This document shows, piece by piece, positions 9,466-16,912 of a stretch of 64,000 bases of DNA. How positions within the stretch are numbered: position 1 is the first letter of the stretch; every line of letters begins with the position of its first letter. A model generated the notes under the pieces. It was given only the letters and a program-made list of their open reading frames with translations, was not told the origin of the DNA and searched no databases. Position numbers and translations under genes: made by a program. This DNA is from an uncultured Eubacterium sp. Its GTDB lineage: Bacteria; Bacillota; Clostridia; Lachnospirales; Lachnospiraceae. The stretch covers positions 124,001-188,000 of the forward strand of contig CAJUBZ010000002.1 of assembly GCA_910584795.1 (NCBI GenBank), read 5' to 3'.

Positions 9466-10134
9466 ATGAAAAAGAAAATATTGATAGTTGAGGATGAAGC
9501 GGCAATACAGAAAATATTGTCGGAGCCGCTCACCTTTGCAGGATACATGGTTACTACTGTTTCGGATGGATTGGAAGGTATCAACACATTCCATGAACAG
9601 TATTTTGACCTTATTCTATTGGATATAATGCTGCCTAAGATCGACGGATATACGGTATGTGAAATGATACGGCAAGAGTCACAAATCCCGATTATCCTTT
9701 TGACTGCACTTGATACTGAAGATGAACAGATTAAAGGCTTTGACAGATTGGCTGATGATTACATTACTAAGCCCTTTTCCATAAAACTTGTATTAAAACG
9801 TGTGGAGGCTCTTTTGCGGAGGACATCATCAGATACGATGTCAGACTGTATCCGTTATAAAGAAATTTCGTTGAGTGAGACAGAACGCAAGGTTACTGTT
9901 TCTGGAAACGAGGTGCCACTCACTCACTTGGAATTTGAGATATTAATGCTTTTCCTTAAAAACAAAGGGCGTGTTTTCACAAGAGATGACCTGCTTAATC
10001 TTGTTTGGGGATATGACTTTGTAGGAGAAGAAAAAGGCGTGAACTTTCATATTATGAATTTACGCAGGAAACTGGATGTCGATTGTATTGAAACGGTCAG
10101 AGGGGTGGGATATAAAATTGCGAAAGAGAATTAA
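9466..10134 (+). CDS. OmpR/PhoB-family response regulator
   Basis: A 222-residue response regulator. The receiver domain (residues 1-115) has the acidic pair ED at 9-10, phosphoacceptor Asp53 in LLDIMLPK and a Lys in the TKPF loop. The winged-helix DNA-binding domain (about 125-220) has the HLEFEILMLFLKNKGRVF segment typical of OmpR. It overlaps the kinase gene by 17 bases. The neighbours are a kinase and an ABC transporter, as in Firmicutes modules that sense and expel peptide antibiotics. Codon use (for example CGG) differs from flanking genes, which suggests transfer. Confidence 0.93.
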   Translation: MKKKILIVEDEAAIQKILSEPLTFAGYMVTTVSDGLEGINTFHEQYFDLILLDIMLPKIDGYTVCEMIRQESQIPIILLTALDTEDEQIKGFDRLADDYITKPFSIKLVLKRVEALLRRTSSDTMSDCIRYKEISLSETERKVTVSGNEVPLTHLEFEILMLFLKNKGRVFTRDDLLNLVWGYDFVGEEKGVNFHIMNLRRKLDVDCIETVRGVGYKIAKEN

Positions 10135-11488
10135 AAACAGCTTAAGCATAAAAGTATTTTTATGGGTGTTTTCTGCGCTTACTGTTTGCAGTATTCTACT
10201 TTATGGAATCGTATTGACTGTCCTTCCTAAAAAATATCAGGTTACATCGGATGAGCAATTGAACGCCAATACAAAAATTCTTTTTTCAAAACTACAAGAT
10301 ATGCGTTATGAGGAAGCGGTTGATGAAATCTATAATTTTTGTATTCAAAACAATTCGGCAGCAATACTTAGTGATGATAACGGAGCTATGAGCTTTGGCA
10401 AAATAAAGGCTGATGAATTGACGGTTGCGACATCAAACATTGCAACAACAGTAACTTTTTTAGACAGCAGATCAGAATATGCACTTGTGGTGTCTTCTCT
10501 ATCGAAAACGGCTGATACAATTTTAGACCTTATGCTGCGTTTTTTGCCTGTTGTCTTTGCAATTATTCTGTTGTTATCAGCGTTAAGCGCCTTTATTTGC
10601 AGCAGGGTTATTGTCAGTCCTATCGCTAAAATCAGTCAAATTTCAAAACGAATGACATCACTTGATATGACTTGGAAATGTGATATTAAAACAGGTGATG
10701 AGATTGGCGTACTTGCTTCAAATCTTAATACAATGGCAAGCCGATTGCACGAAACTATGGAAGAATTAACAAATGCTAATCGTCAACTAACTGATGATGT
10801 AGAGAAATTCAAATCATTGGAACAACAACGTAGAAACTTTTTTGCGGCAGTATCCCACGAACTGAAAACTCCATTGACCATTTTAAAAGGACAAATAGAA
10901 AATATGATATTGGGATATGGGGATTATCAAAATCACGAAATGTACCTGCCCGAAGCACTAAAAGCTGCGGAAAATATTGAATATCTGGTCAAAGAAATTA
11001 TAAGTATATCTAAAATGGAAAGTATGGACTTGCAAGATACCTTGCAGGAGATTTCGCTAAAACAAACGATAAAAGACACCATACAGTCTATTTTGCCGCT
11101 TGCACAAGATAATGATATTCATATACACCAGAATATCAGAACTGATATGGTTTTGTGTGTGAGTCCCAATCTTTGGAGTAAAGCCTTGTCAAATATTATC
11201 GGAAACGCTGTTCGTCATTCTTCATGTGGCGAAAAAGTTTTTATATCTGTGCAATCCTGTAAAAACGGAAATATTCTCGTTATCGAAAATACTGGAGCGT
11301 CTATTCCAGAAGCAGATCTTCCTCATATGTTTACTCCTTTTTATCGGGCAGACAAATCAAGAAATAAGGCAACTGGCGGAAGCGGTCTGGGGTTATACAT
11401 TGTTAAAACAATTCTTGACCTACATGGTATGACATACCACATAAAGAACACAGAGCAAGGCGTAGCCTTTTTCCTTTATATAAAATAA
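10118..11488 (+). CDS. Sensor histidine kinase with HAMP domain
   Basis: Membrane sensor kinase of about 456 residues partnering the regulator upstream. Two membrane helices (about 13-35 and 140-163) flank a short extracytoplasmic domain; a HAMP linker, a HisKA domain with SHELKTP phosphoacceptor, and an HATPase domain (N box NIIGNAVRHS, GSGLGLYIV) follow. A TTG start at 10118 preceded by a GAGGGGTGGGA site is preferred: the in-frame ATG at 10076 would be deep inside the regulator and has no site. The sensory domain is large enough to detect a ligand itself, but the ligand is unknown. Confidence 0.9.
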   Translation: MRKRIKNSLSIKVFLWVFSALTVCSILLYGIVLTVLPKKYQVTSDEQLNANTKILFSKLQDMRYEEAVDEIYNFCIQNNSAAILSDDNGAMSFGKIKADELTVATSNIATTVTFLDSRSEYALVVSSLSKTADTILDLMLRFLPVVFAIILLLSALSAFICSRVIVSPIAKISQISKRMTSLDMTWKCDIKTGDEIGVLASNLNTMASRLHETMEELTNANRQLTDDVEKFKSLEQQRRNFFAAVSHELKTPLTILKGQIENMILGYGDYQNHEMYLPEALKAAENIEYLVKEIISISKMESMDLQDTLQEISLKQTIKDTIQSILPLAQDNDIHIHQNIRTDMVLCVSPNLWSKALSNIIGNAVRHSSCGEKVFISVQSCKNGNILVIENTGASIPEADLPHMFTPFYRADKSRNKATGGSGLGLYIVKTILDLHGMTYHIKNTEQGVAFFLYIK

Positions 11489-11506
11489 TTTTAATTCTAT
11501 CCATCA

Positions 11507-11539
11507 AAAAGCTGTCAGCAATTCGCTGTCAGCTTTTTT
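11507..11539 (+). terminator. Terminator after the kinase gene
   Basis: A 13-base arm (AAAAGCTGTCAGC, 11507-11519) pairs with 11525-11537 with one mismatch, followed by Ts. It separates the two-component genes from the transporter genes, which have their own promoter immediately downstream. Confidence 0.75.
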
Positions 11540-11543
11540 CAAC

Positions 11544-11597
11544 CTAATCAAAGCCTAATAAAAAGCAAAACAAAAACTAATCAAAGGGCTGTATGAT
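11544..11597 (+). promoter_or_regulatory. Probable response-regulator operator and promoter of the ABC transporter operon
   Basis: CTAAT repeats at 11544-11548, 11555-11559 and 11577-11581 are spaced 11 and 22 bases, all in helical phase. A -10 like TATGAT is at 11592-11597, exactly 10 bases after the last repeat, as at the regulator's own promoter. This supports joint control by the upstream two-component system. Confidence 0.65.
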
Positions 11598-11626
11598 TGA
11601 TTTCAGAAAGGAGCTGAATTATTTAG

Positions 11627-12988
11627 ATGAATTTTGTACAAAGAGCTATGTTTTATATATCACGCAAAAAAGGAAAAACCGTAAGTTTGTTTTTGCTGGT
11701 ATTCATAGTAGCGGTTTTTTTGATATTATGTTTTGGTGTTCTGAATGCGTCAGAGAGTTTAGGAGGAAATATCCGCACATCTCTCGGAGCAGCCTTTTAC
11801 ATAAGGGCAAAGACTGAAGTATCGATGAATGAAAAGGGTGAAGCAGAGGTAAAGGAAAATAGTGTCCATATTACAGGGAAAGAAATTGATGAGATTATGC
11901 AAACAGGCGAAATCAAATATTATAATCCTGTCAATTACGGTTTTGCCAAAAGTGATGGAATACAGTTTATCCCTGGCAATAAGCATACCGAGGAAAGCAA
12001 TATGGGAAAAGTTACAGCACTTCGCTTTTCTGCACTTGCCCCTAATTTTACAGATGAAACAACTGTTTTGGTAGAAGGAGAACATATCACTGAAACGGAT
12101 AGTGGGAAAATTCTTATCAGTGAGCAGTTAGCAAGTGCCAATCATTTATCGGTTGGCGACACACTGACACTGACCCACGCTAAGCTCGGTGAAGCTGACG
12201 GAGCATACATTGATGAAATTCCTGTCAAAACAGCTTATACCCAAGTTAAGGTATCAGGAATATATAAATTGAATATCGAGGACACATCTATTAAGCCAAC
12301 TGCGGGCGTCGTCGACAATGAGATATATGCCAGCCTTGATGTCTTGAACGAGTTGCAAGAGAGTGACACAGGTATTTACACGGGAGAAGTTGACTTTTAT
12401 GTGACTGACCCTGACAAACTTGAAAATATTACCCATAATGTTCAGCTATTGCAATCTATTGATTGGAAAACACATTTTATCCGTACTAATGATTTTAAAT
12501 ATTCCAAGATAGCAGAAAAGTTATCTTCTGTCGGTGATTTAGTAAAGATGCTGTTTGTCTTTGTGTCAGTTGTTAGTACAGCGTTTATGACCTTGCTATT
12601 AACAATGCGAATGCGAAGCAGAATGCAGGAAGCAGGTATTTTGCTTAGCGTTGGCGTTCCAAAAGGGCAGATTATGGCGGGATTCTTGTTGGAAGTATTG
12701 TCGGTTACATTAATTGCATTGATTTTATCCTATATTGCCTCTTTGTGTGTTACAGATTTTTTAGGTCGTAGTCTGTTCGGCGAATTGCAGCTTAATCTAT
12801 TAAACGAAGAAACTATAACAACAGGGATGCAGAACAGTATTCAAATTGAAAACTATATGAAGCTGAATTCCATAGAAACACTGTTTATTTATTTCTGCCA
12901 ATTAGTCATAATTGCAGTTTCGACCTTTGTATCATCCATTATGATTATGCGGTTGAAACCGAAAGAAATTTTATCAAAGATGTGTTAG
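11627..12988 (+). CDS. FtsX-like ABC transporter permease
   Basis: A 453-residue permease with the MacB/FtsX layout: one membrane helix at residues 18-40, a large extracytoplasmic domain (about 45-300), then three C-terminal helices around 305-330, 350-375 and 420-445, ending in the typical RLKPKEILSKM. It is the first of two permeases of similar architecture followed by one ATPase. A GAAAGGAG site lies about 13 bases before the start, slightly long. The likely role is export of or resistance to an antimicrobial peptide; the substrate is unknown. Confidence 0.88.
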   Translation: MNFVQRAMFYISRKKGKTVSLFLLVFIVAVFLILCFGVLNASESLGGNIRTSLGAAFYIRAKTEVSMNEKGEAEVKENSVHITGKEIDEIMQTGEIKYYNPVNYGFAKSDGIQFIPGNKHTEESNMGKVTALRFSALAPNFTDETTVLVEGEHITETDSGKILISEQLASANHLSVGDTLTLTHAKLGEADGAYIDEIPVKTAYTQVKVSGIYKLNIEDTSIKPTAGVVDNEIYASLDVLNELQESDTGIYTGEVDFYVTDPDKLENITHNVQLLQSIDWKTHFIRTNDFKYSKIAEKLSSVGDLVKMLFVFVSVVSTAFMTLLLTMRMRSRMQEAGILLSVGVPKGQIMAGFLLEVLSVTLIALILSYIASLCVTDFLGRSLFGELQLNLLNEETITTGMQNSIQIENYMKLNSIETLFIYFCQLVIIAVSTFVSSIMIMRLKPKEILSKMC

Positions 12989-13000
12989 GAGGATTTTGAA

Positions 13001-14299
13001 ATGAGTTTAATAAAAAGAGCAGGTCTATACTGTTTAAGACAAAGGTTTAGGACGGTTATATTGTTTCTGGTGCTGATGATTATTGCGACTTTTATGATTA
13101 CGGGCATTGCTGTTCGTGATGCAGCTAAAGGTGCGACAGCAGATGTTCAGACGGCTATTGGTGGAAAGATTATGCTTAACCTTGAGGAAGGACGTTATGG
13201 AAGCGGTCAGCAAAATGAATGGGGAACGACTTACAGTTACAATGGGGACTTAATTACACAGGAAATTGTAGATGAAATCGAGAAGGTTGATGGTGTTGTA
13301 GGCTACAATTCTGAGGACACAGGAGGTTATTATGGTGCAGGAGTTAATTTCAAATATCTGCCAGCTGCCTTTGGATTAAGTTATACTCAATATGGTGAGT
13401 CATCTGCTTATACAGCAACATTATCATCTGAAAAATGTTCAAAATTCCAAAGCGGCAAGTACAAATTAGTGGATGGCAGACATATTACGCCAAAAGATAG
13501 ACATGCCTGTTTGATTTCAAAGGAACTTTCCGACTACAACAAGTTATCTGTTGGTGATAAGGTTAAGATGTATTGTCTGGACGCGGACTCTATATCTGAA
13601 TTTAAAATTGTAGGCATTTTTGATGGTACAGAGGGGACTTCGGGAAATCCTCTGACCGTAGATCAAATCCCTGCGAACTGCGGTTATATAGACTATGCAA
13701 CAGTGTTCGAATTGTTCGAAGACATTATAGATGGCTATGCACAGCTAACCATCTATGTGGAAGACCCTGTTAGTGTCCAGAATGTCTACGATAAAATTTC
13801 CGATTTGCCGGAGCTAAAAGACAAAACCTTAAAACTTACTATTGATACTGATGAATATGATGTTATATCTACGCCATTAGAATCTCTGCAAAAATTAGTG
13901 AATACAACAATTGTTATTATTTCAGCCGTCAGCGTTGTAATACTTACCCTGCTTCTGACAGTCTGGATTAGAGGACGGAAAAAGGAGATTGGGATTTTGC
14001 TTTCTATTGGTAAGAGCAAGGTAAATATTATTTTACAAATCTTTACAGAAACTTTTGTTGTGGCTGTTATTTCGTTTGTTGCATCCATACCATTTAGCAA
14101 TTTGATAGTGGAAAAGGCAGGAGCATTTTTAGTATCCAGAGTTACCACAGGAACAGTAAATCTCAATGTGCAGATAGATACAGCCTATCTGCTTCCTATA
14201 TATATAATTGGCATTGTACTGATTACAGCAACGGTTATTGCTTCATCGTGGACTGTTGTCCGCTCCAAGCCAAAAGATATTTTTACGAAAATGAGTTAA
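13001..14299 (+). CDS. FtsX-like ABC transporter permease
   Basis: A 432-residue second permease, 12 bases after the first and with the same layout: N-terminal helix (about 15-37), long external domain, and three C-terminal helices, ending VRSKPKDIFTKMS. The conserved C-terminal KPKxIxxKM ends suggest the two permeases arose by duplication and form a heterodimer. AGGAGG precedes the start. The external domain differs from that of the first permease, so the two halves may contact different parts of a ligand. Confidence 0.88.
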   Translation: MSLIKRAGLYCLRQRFRTVILFLVLMIIATFMITGIAVRDAAKGATADVQTAIGGKIMLNLEEGRYGSGQQNEWGTTYSYNGDLITQEIVDEIEKVDGVVGYNSEDTGGYYGAGVNFKYLPAAFGLSYTQYGESSAYTATLSSEKCSKFQSGKYKLVDGRHITPKDRHACLISKELSDYNKLSVGDKVKMYCLDADSISEFKIVGIFDGTEGTSGNPLTVDQIPANCGYIDYATVFELFEDIIDGYAQLTIYVEDPVSVQNVYDKISDLPELKDKTLKLTIDTDEYDVISTPLESLQKLVNTTIVIISAVSVVILTLLLTVWIRGRKKEIGILLSIGKSKVNIILQIFTETFVVAVISFVASIPFSNLIVEKAGAFLVSRVTTGTVNLNVQIDTAYLLPIYIIGIVLITATVIASSWTVVRSKPKDIFTKMS

Positions 14300-14312
14300 G
14301 GAGGACATTAAA

Positions 14313-14981
14313 ATGAATATCATAAAAACTTGTAATGTTAAATATTCCTATGATGGAAACAGAACGATTCTTAAAAATATATCTACTGAATTTGAGGTAG
14401 GAAAAATGTATGTAATTCTCGGTCCGAGTGGGTGTGGAAAAACAACCTTGCTCTCTTTGCTTGGGGGACTTGATAGCCCATCTGATGGGCAGGTATTGTT
14501 TCAAGGAGAAGACATTAAGAAAAAAGGGCTTGCATGGCATCGTAAAAACAATGTGGCGTTTATTTTTCAAAGCTATAATTTGATTGACTATATGACGCCT
14601 GCCGAGAATGTTGCTCTAACTTCCAAATTGCATCCGTTGCCTGTCTTGGAGCGTTTAGGGCTTACGAAAGAAGAAGCAAAGCGAAACGTTTTGAAGCTCT
14701 CTGGTGGACAGCAGCAGCGAGTAGCAATCGCCCGTGCATTGGCTTCTGACGCAAGTGTTATTCTTGCAGATGAACCGACAGGAAATCTTGATGAAGATAC
14801 TTCGGTGGAAATCACGAATATACTTAAGGAGTGTGCCCATCAGATGAATAAATGCGTGATAATCGTAACACACTCTAATGAGCTTGCAAAACAGGCTGAT
14901 GTTATTATGAAATTGCGAAAGGGAGAGTTGCAAATTGCAGATACTTCTGATACAGATATAAGGAAAGGACGGAAAAGTTAA
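14313..14981 (+). CDS. ABC transporter ATP-binding protein, MacB/LolD type
   Basis: A 222-residue ATPase that powers the two permeases. Walker [10 protein letters not shown] is at about residues 37-45, the Q loop at FIFQSYN, the signature [15 protein letters not shown], Walker [10 protein letters not shown], and the switch His in IIVTHS. The helical domain between the Q loop and the signature is short. AAGGAGG precedes the start and the spacing from the permease gene is 13 bases, so the three genes form one operon. Confidence 0.94.
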   Translation: MNIIKTCNVKYSYDGNRTILKNISTEFEVGKMYVILGPSGCGKTTLLSLLGGLDSPSDGQVLFQGEDIKKKGLAWHRKNNVAFIFQSYNLIDYMTPAENVALTSKLHPLPVLERLGLTKEEAKRNVLKLSGGQQQRVAIARALASDASVILADEPTGNLDEDTSVEITNILKECAHQMNKCVIIVTHSNELAKQADVIMKLRKGELQIADTSDTDIRKGRKS

Positions 14982-15328
14982 AGGATGGTCGGATAACATG
15001 CTAAAAAAATCCTCATCAGTTTATGGGTGACTGATCGGAGAAGGCCTTTGTTTTTGGGGTTCAAAAATTATAGAGTAAAATAAAGAAAGTCCTTGTGTAA
15101 TCATAATTTGAAACAATTTTATATAACGTTCATCAACTTTCATAAAAAAACAGATTATCTTTGTGTAAATGTTACTATATACATTTATTAGTAACATGTT
15201 ATAATCATAATACAGGAAAAGAGAGAAATTGAACGATAATAGATTGATTGTTATATAAAATTTAATAGAAAAAAATACAAATGCATAATTCGGATGGATT
15301 GTGCTTTTATTATGGAATGAGGTATAGC
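14982..15328 (+). other. Intergenic stretch between ABC operon and GH30 gene
   Basis: No gene seen. It holds a weak 6-bp hairpin (ATCAGT/ACTGAT, about 15016-15036) after the ATPase gene, then an AT-rich stretch with the putative operator and promoter listed separately. Confidence 0.5.
15170..15205 (+). promoter_or_regulatory. Inverted repeat and -10 box before GH30 gene
   Basis: TGTTACT (15170-15176) and AGTAACA (15190-15196) form a 7-bp inverted repeat immediately before a consensus TATAAT (15200-15205). No good -35 is visible. The repeat overlaps where polymerase would bind, so it may be an operator for an unidentified sugar-responsive regulator. Confidence 0.4.
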
Positions 15329-16705
15329 ATGGAACCAGTGATAAGAATAATACAGACTGCTCAGGGAGATGAAATTAAATGGAGAGACTTGGGTTCTTTG
15401 GAATTAAGAGACTATTTCAGTTTTAGAATGGATACGGTAGTAGTAGACAGCAATCAGGAATTTCAGACGCATCTGGGGTTTGGAGGTGCTTTTACAGAAT
15501 CAGCAGCATATGTTTTGGATAATACCAGTGAAGATGTAAGGAAAGAGGTAATAAAAGCATATTTTAATAAAGATTCAGGACTTGCATATAATTTGGGGCG
15601 TACATCTATTAATGGATGTGATTTTTCTCTCGACCCATATGTATATGTAGAAGATGGGGATGCTGACTTAAAAACATTTAATATGGAAAGAGAAGATAAA
15701 TATGTTGTTCCGTTCATCAAACAGGCAGGGAAAGAAGCAGGGGAAGACATTGGAATTTTGTGTGCACCATGGAGTCCGCCTGCTTTTATGAAGAATAATA
15801 AAGATATGAATCATGGAGGAAGACTGCTAAGAAAATATTATGGTGCCTGGGCAAAATATATGGTCAAATATGTTCAAGGAATGCTCGAGAGGGGAATTGA
15901 TATACGAACGATTAGTGTTCAGAATGAACCAGAAGCAAAGCAGTTATGGGCATCCTGCAAATATGATCCCACAGAAGAGGCAATGCTGGCTGTAGATTAT
16001 ATTTATGAAGAGTTAAAAGCAGCAGGTCTGGAAGAGAGAATTAAGATTGTTATTTTAGATCATAACCGTGACATTATGTTCCGGAGGGTTCGTGAAACGC
16101 TGGCATATAAAAATGCAAAAGATATTGTATGGGGGATTGCTTATCATTGGTATGGTTCTGATAAGTCAGAAATTCTTGCAATGGCACATGATATTTATCC
16201 GAAGCAGCATTTGATATTCACAGAAGGCTGTGTGGAATTAGTGAATAATTCGGGAAGTACCAGTTCAACTGCAGGAATTGGTGCATGGAAACATGGAGAG
16301 ACTTATGGCCGTAACATGATAAAAGATTTTAATAATCATACAGAGGGATGGGTTGACTGGAATCTTGTGTTAGATGAAAAAGGTGGACCGAATTATGCAG
16401 GAAACTATTGTGAAGCCCCGATTATGATTGATACAAAAAATAATAAAATTACATATAATGTCTCCTATTATTATATTGGTCATTTTTCTAGATATATTAA
16501 ACCTGGTGCAAAAAGAGTACTTTGTTTGAACGATTCTGATAAAGGAATTTATTCAGTGGCTTATAAAAATCCGGATGGACAGATTGTAGTTGTCGTGCAA
16601 AATGAACTGAATAAGAGGAATAGGATTGCCTTGGCTATTGATGGAAAAGGAATGAATACAGAAATGCCTCCACATTCCATTACTACATTTATTGTGGAAA
16701 AATAA
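15329..16705 (+). CDS. Glycoside hydrolase family 30 (glucosylceramidase-like)
   Basis: A 458-residue retaining beta-glycosidase. The family signatures are clear: GFGGAFTESAA near the N-terminus, acid/base Glu200 in VQNEPE, and nucleophile Glu299 in FTEGC; a C-terminal beta domain ends the protein. There is no signal peptide, so it is cytoplasmic and would act on imported oligosaccharides or glycosides; the substrate (beta-1,6-glucan, xylan fragment or glucosyl conjugate) cannot be read from sequence. TGAGG before 15329 supports that start over in-frame Mets at 15281 and 15317. There is no sugar transporter beside it. Confidence 0.9.
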   Translation: MEPVIRIIQTAQGDEIKWRDLGSLELRDYFSFRMDTVVVDSNQEFQTHLGFGGAFTESAAYVLDNTSEDVRKEVIKAYFNKDSGLAYNLGRTSINGCDFSLDPYVYVEDGDADLKTFNMEREDKYVVPFIKQAGKEAGEDIGILCAPWSPPAFMKNNKDMNHGGRLLRKYYGAWAKYMVKYVQGMLERGIDIRTISVQNEPEAKQLWASCKYDPTEEAMLAVDYIYEELKAAGLEERIKIVILDHNRDIMFRRVRETLAYKNAKDIVWGIAYHWYGSDKSEILAMAHDIYPKQHLIFTEGCVELVNNSGSTSSTAGIGAWKHGETYGRNMIKDFNNHTEGWVDWNLVLDEKGGPNYAGNYCEAPIMIDTKNNKITYNVSYYYIGHFSRYIKPGAKRVLCLNDSDKGIYSVAYKNPDGQIVVVVQNELNKRNRIALAIDGKGMNTEMPPHSITTFIVEK

Positions 16706-16716
16706 CCCTTTTCTTA

Positions 16717-16744
16717 TTGACTAAAAGACTTCTTATGTTATAAT
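16717..16744 (+). promoter_or_regulatory. Promoter of ppdK
   Basis: TTGACT (16717-16722), 16-base spacer, TATAAT (16739-16744). It leaves a leader of about 160 bases before ppdK. Confidence 0.75.
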
Positions 16745-16752
16745 TGCACTGT

Positions 16753-16873
16753 AGGTGCGATTGCGCCCTTTTTACGTGTGTTTTATCTGAAAAAGTTATG
16801 TCAACTAACGTTAAAATGGCAGCGCCAGTATATGAGTGTATGAGCTACTAAAGATGGCCATTCTATAGCTCAT
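16753..16873 (+). promoter_or_regulatory. Structured leader of ppdK
   Basis: Two foldbacks are visible in the leader: a short stem GGTGC/GCGCC followed by TTTTT close to the transcription start (about 16753-16774), which looks like a small attenuator, and a perfect 8-bp stem ATGAGCTA/TAGCTCAT (16840-16847 with 16866-16873) closing a loop that contains the palindrome ATGGCCAT. The leader matches no riboswitch class I know. Confidence 0.4.
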
Positions 16874-16912
16874 GACATAAATTAAATACTAATTAATTAG
16901 GAGGAAAAAAAC

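Noticed and set aside
11593..11817. 74-residue frame overlapping the first permease
   Set aside because: It begins in the -10 region of the transporter promoter and overlaps the permease gene out of frame.
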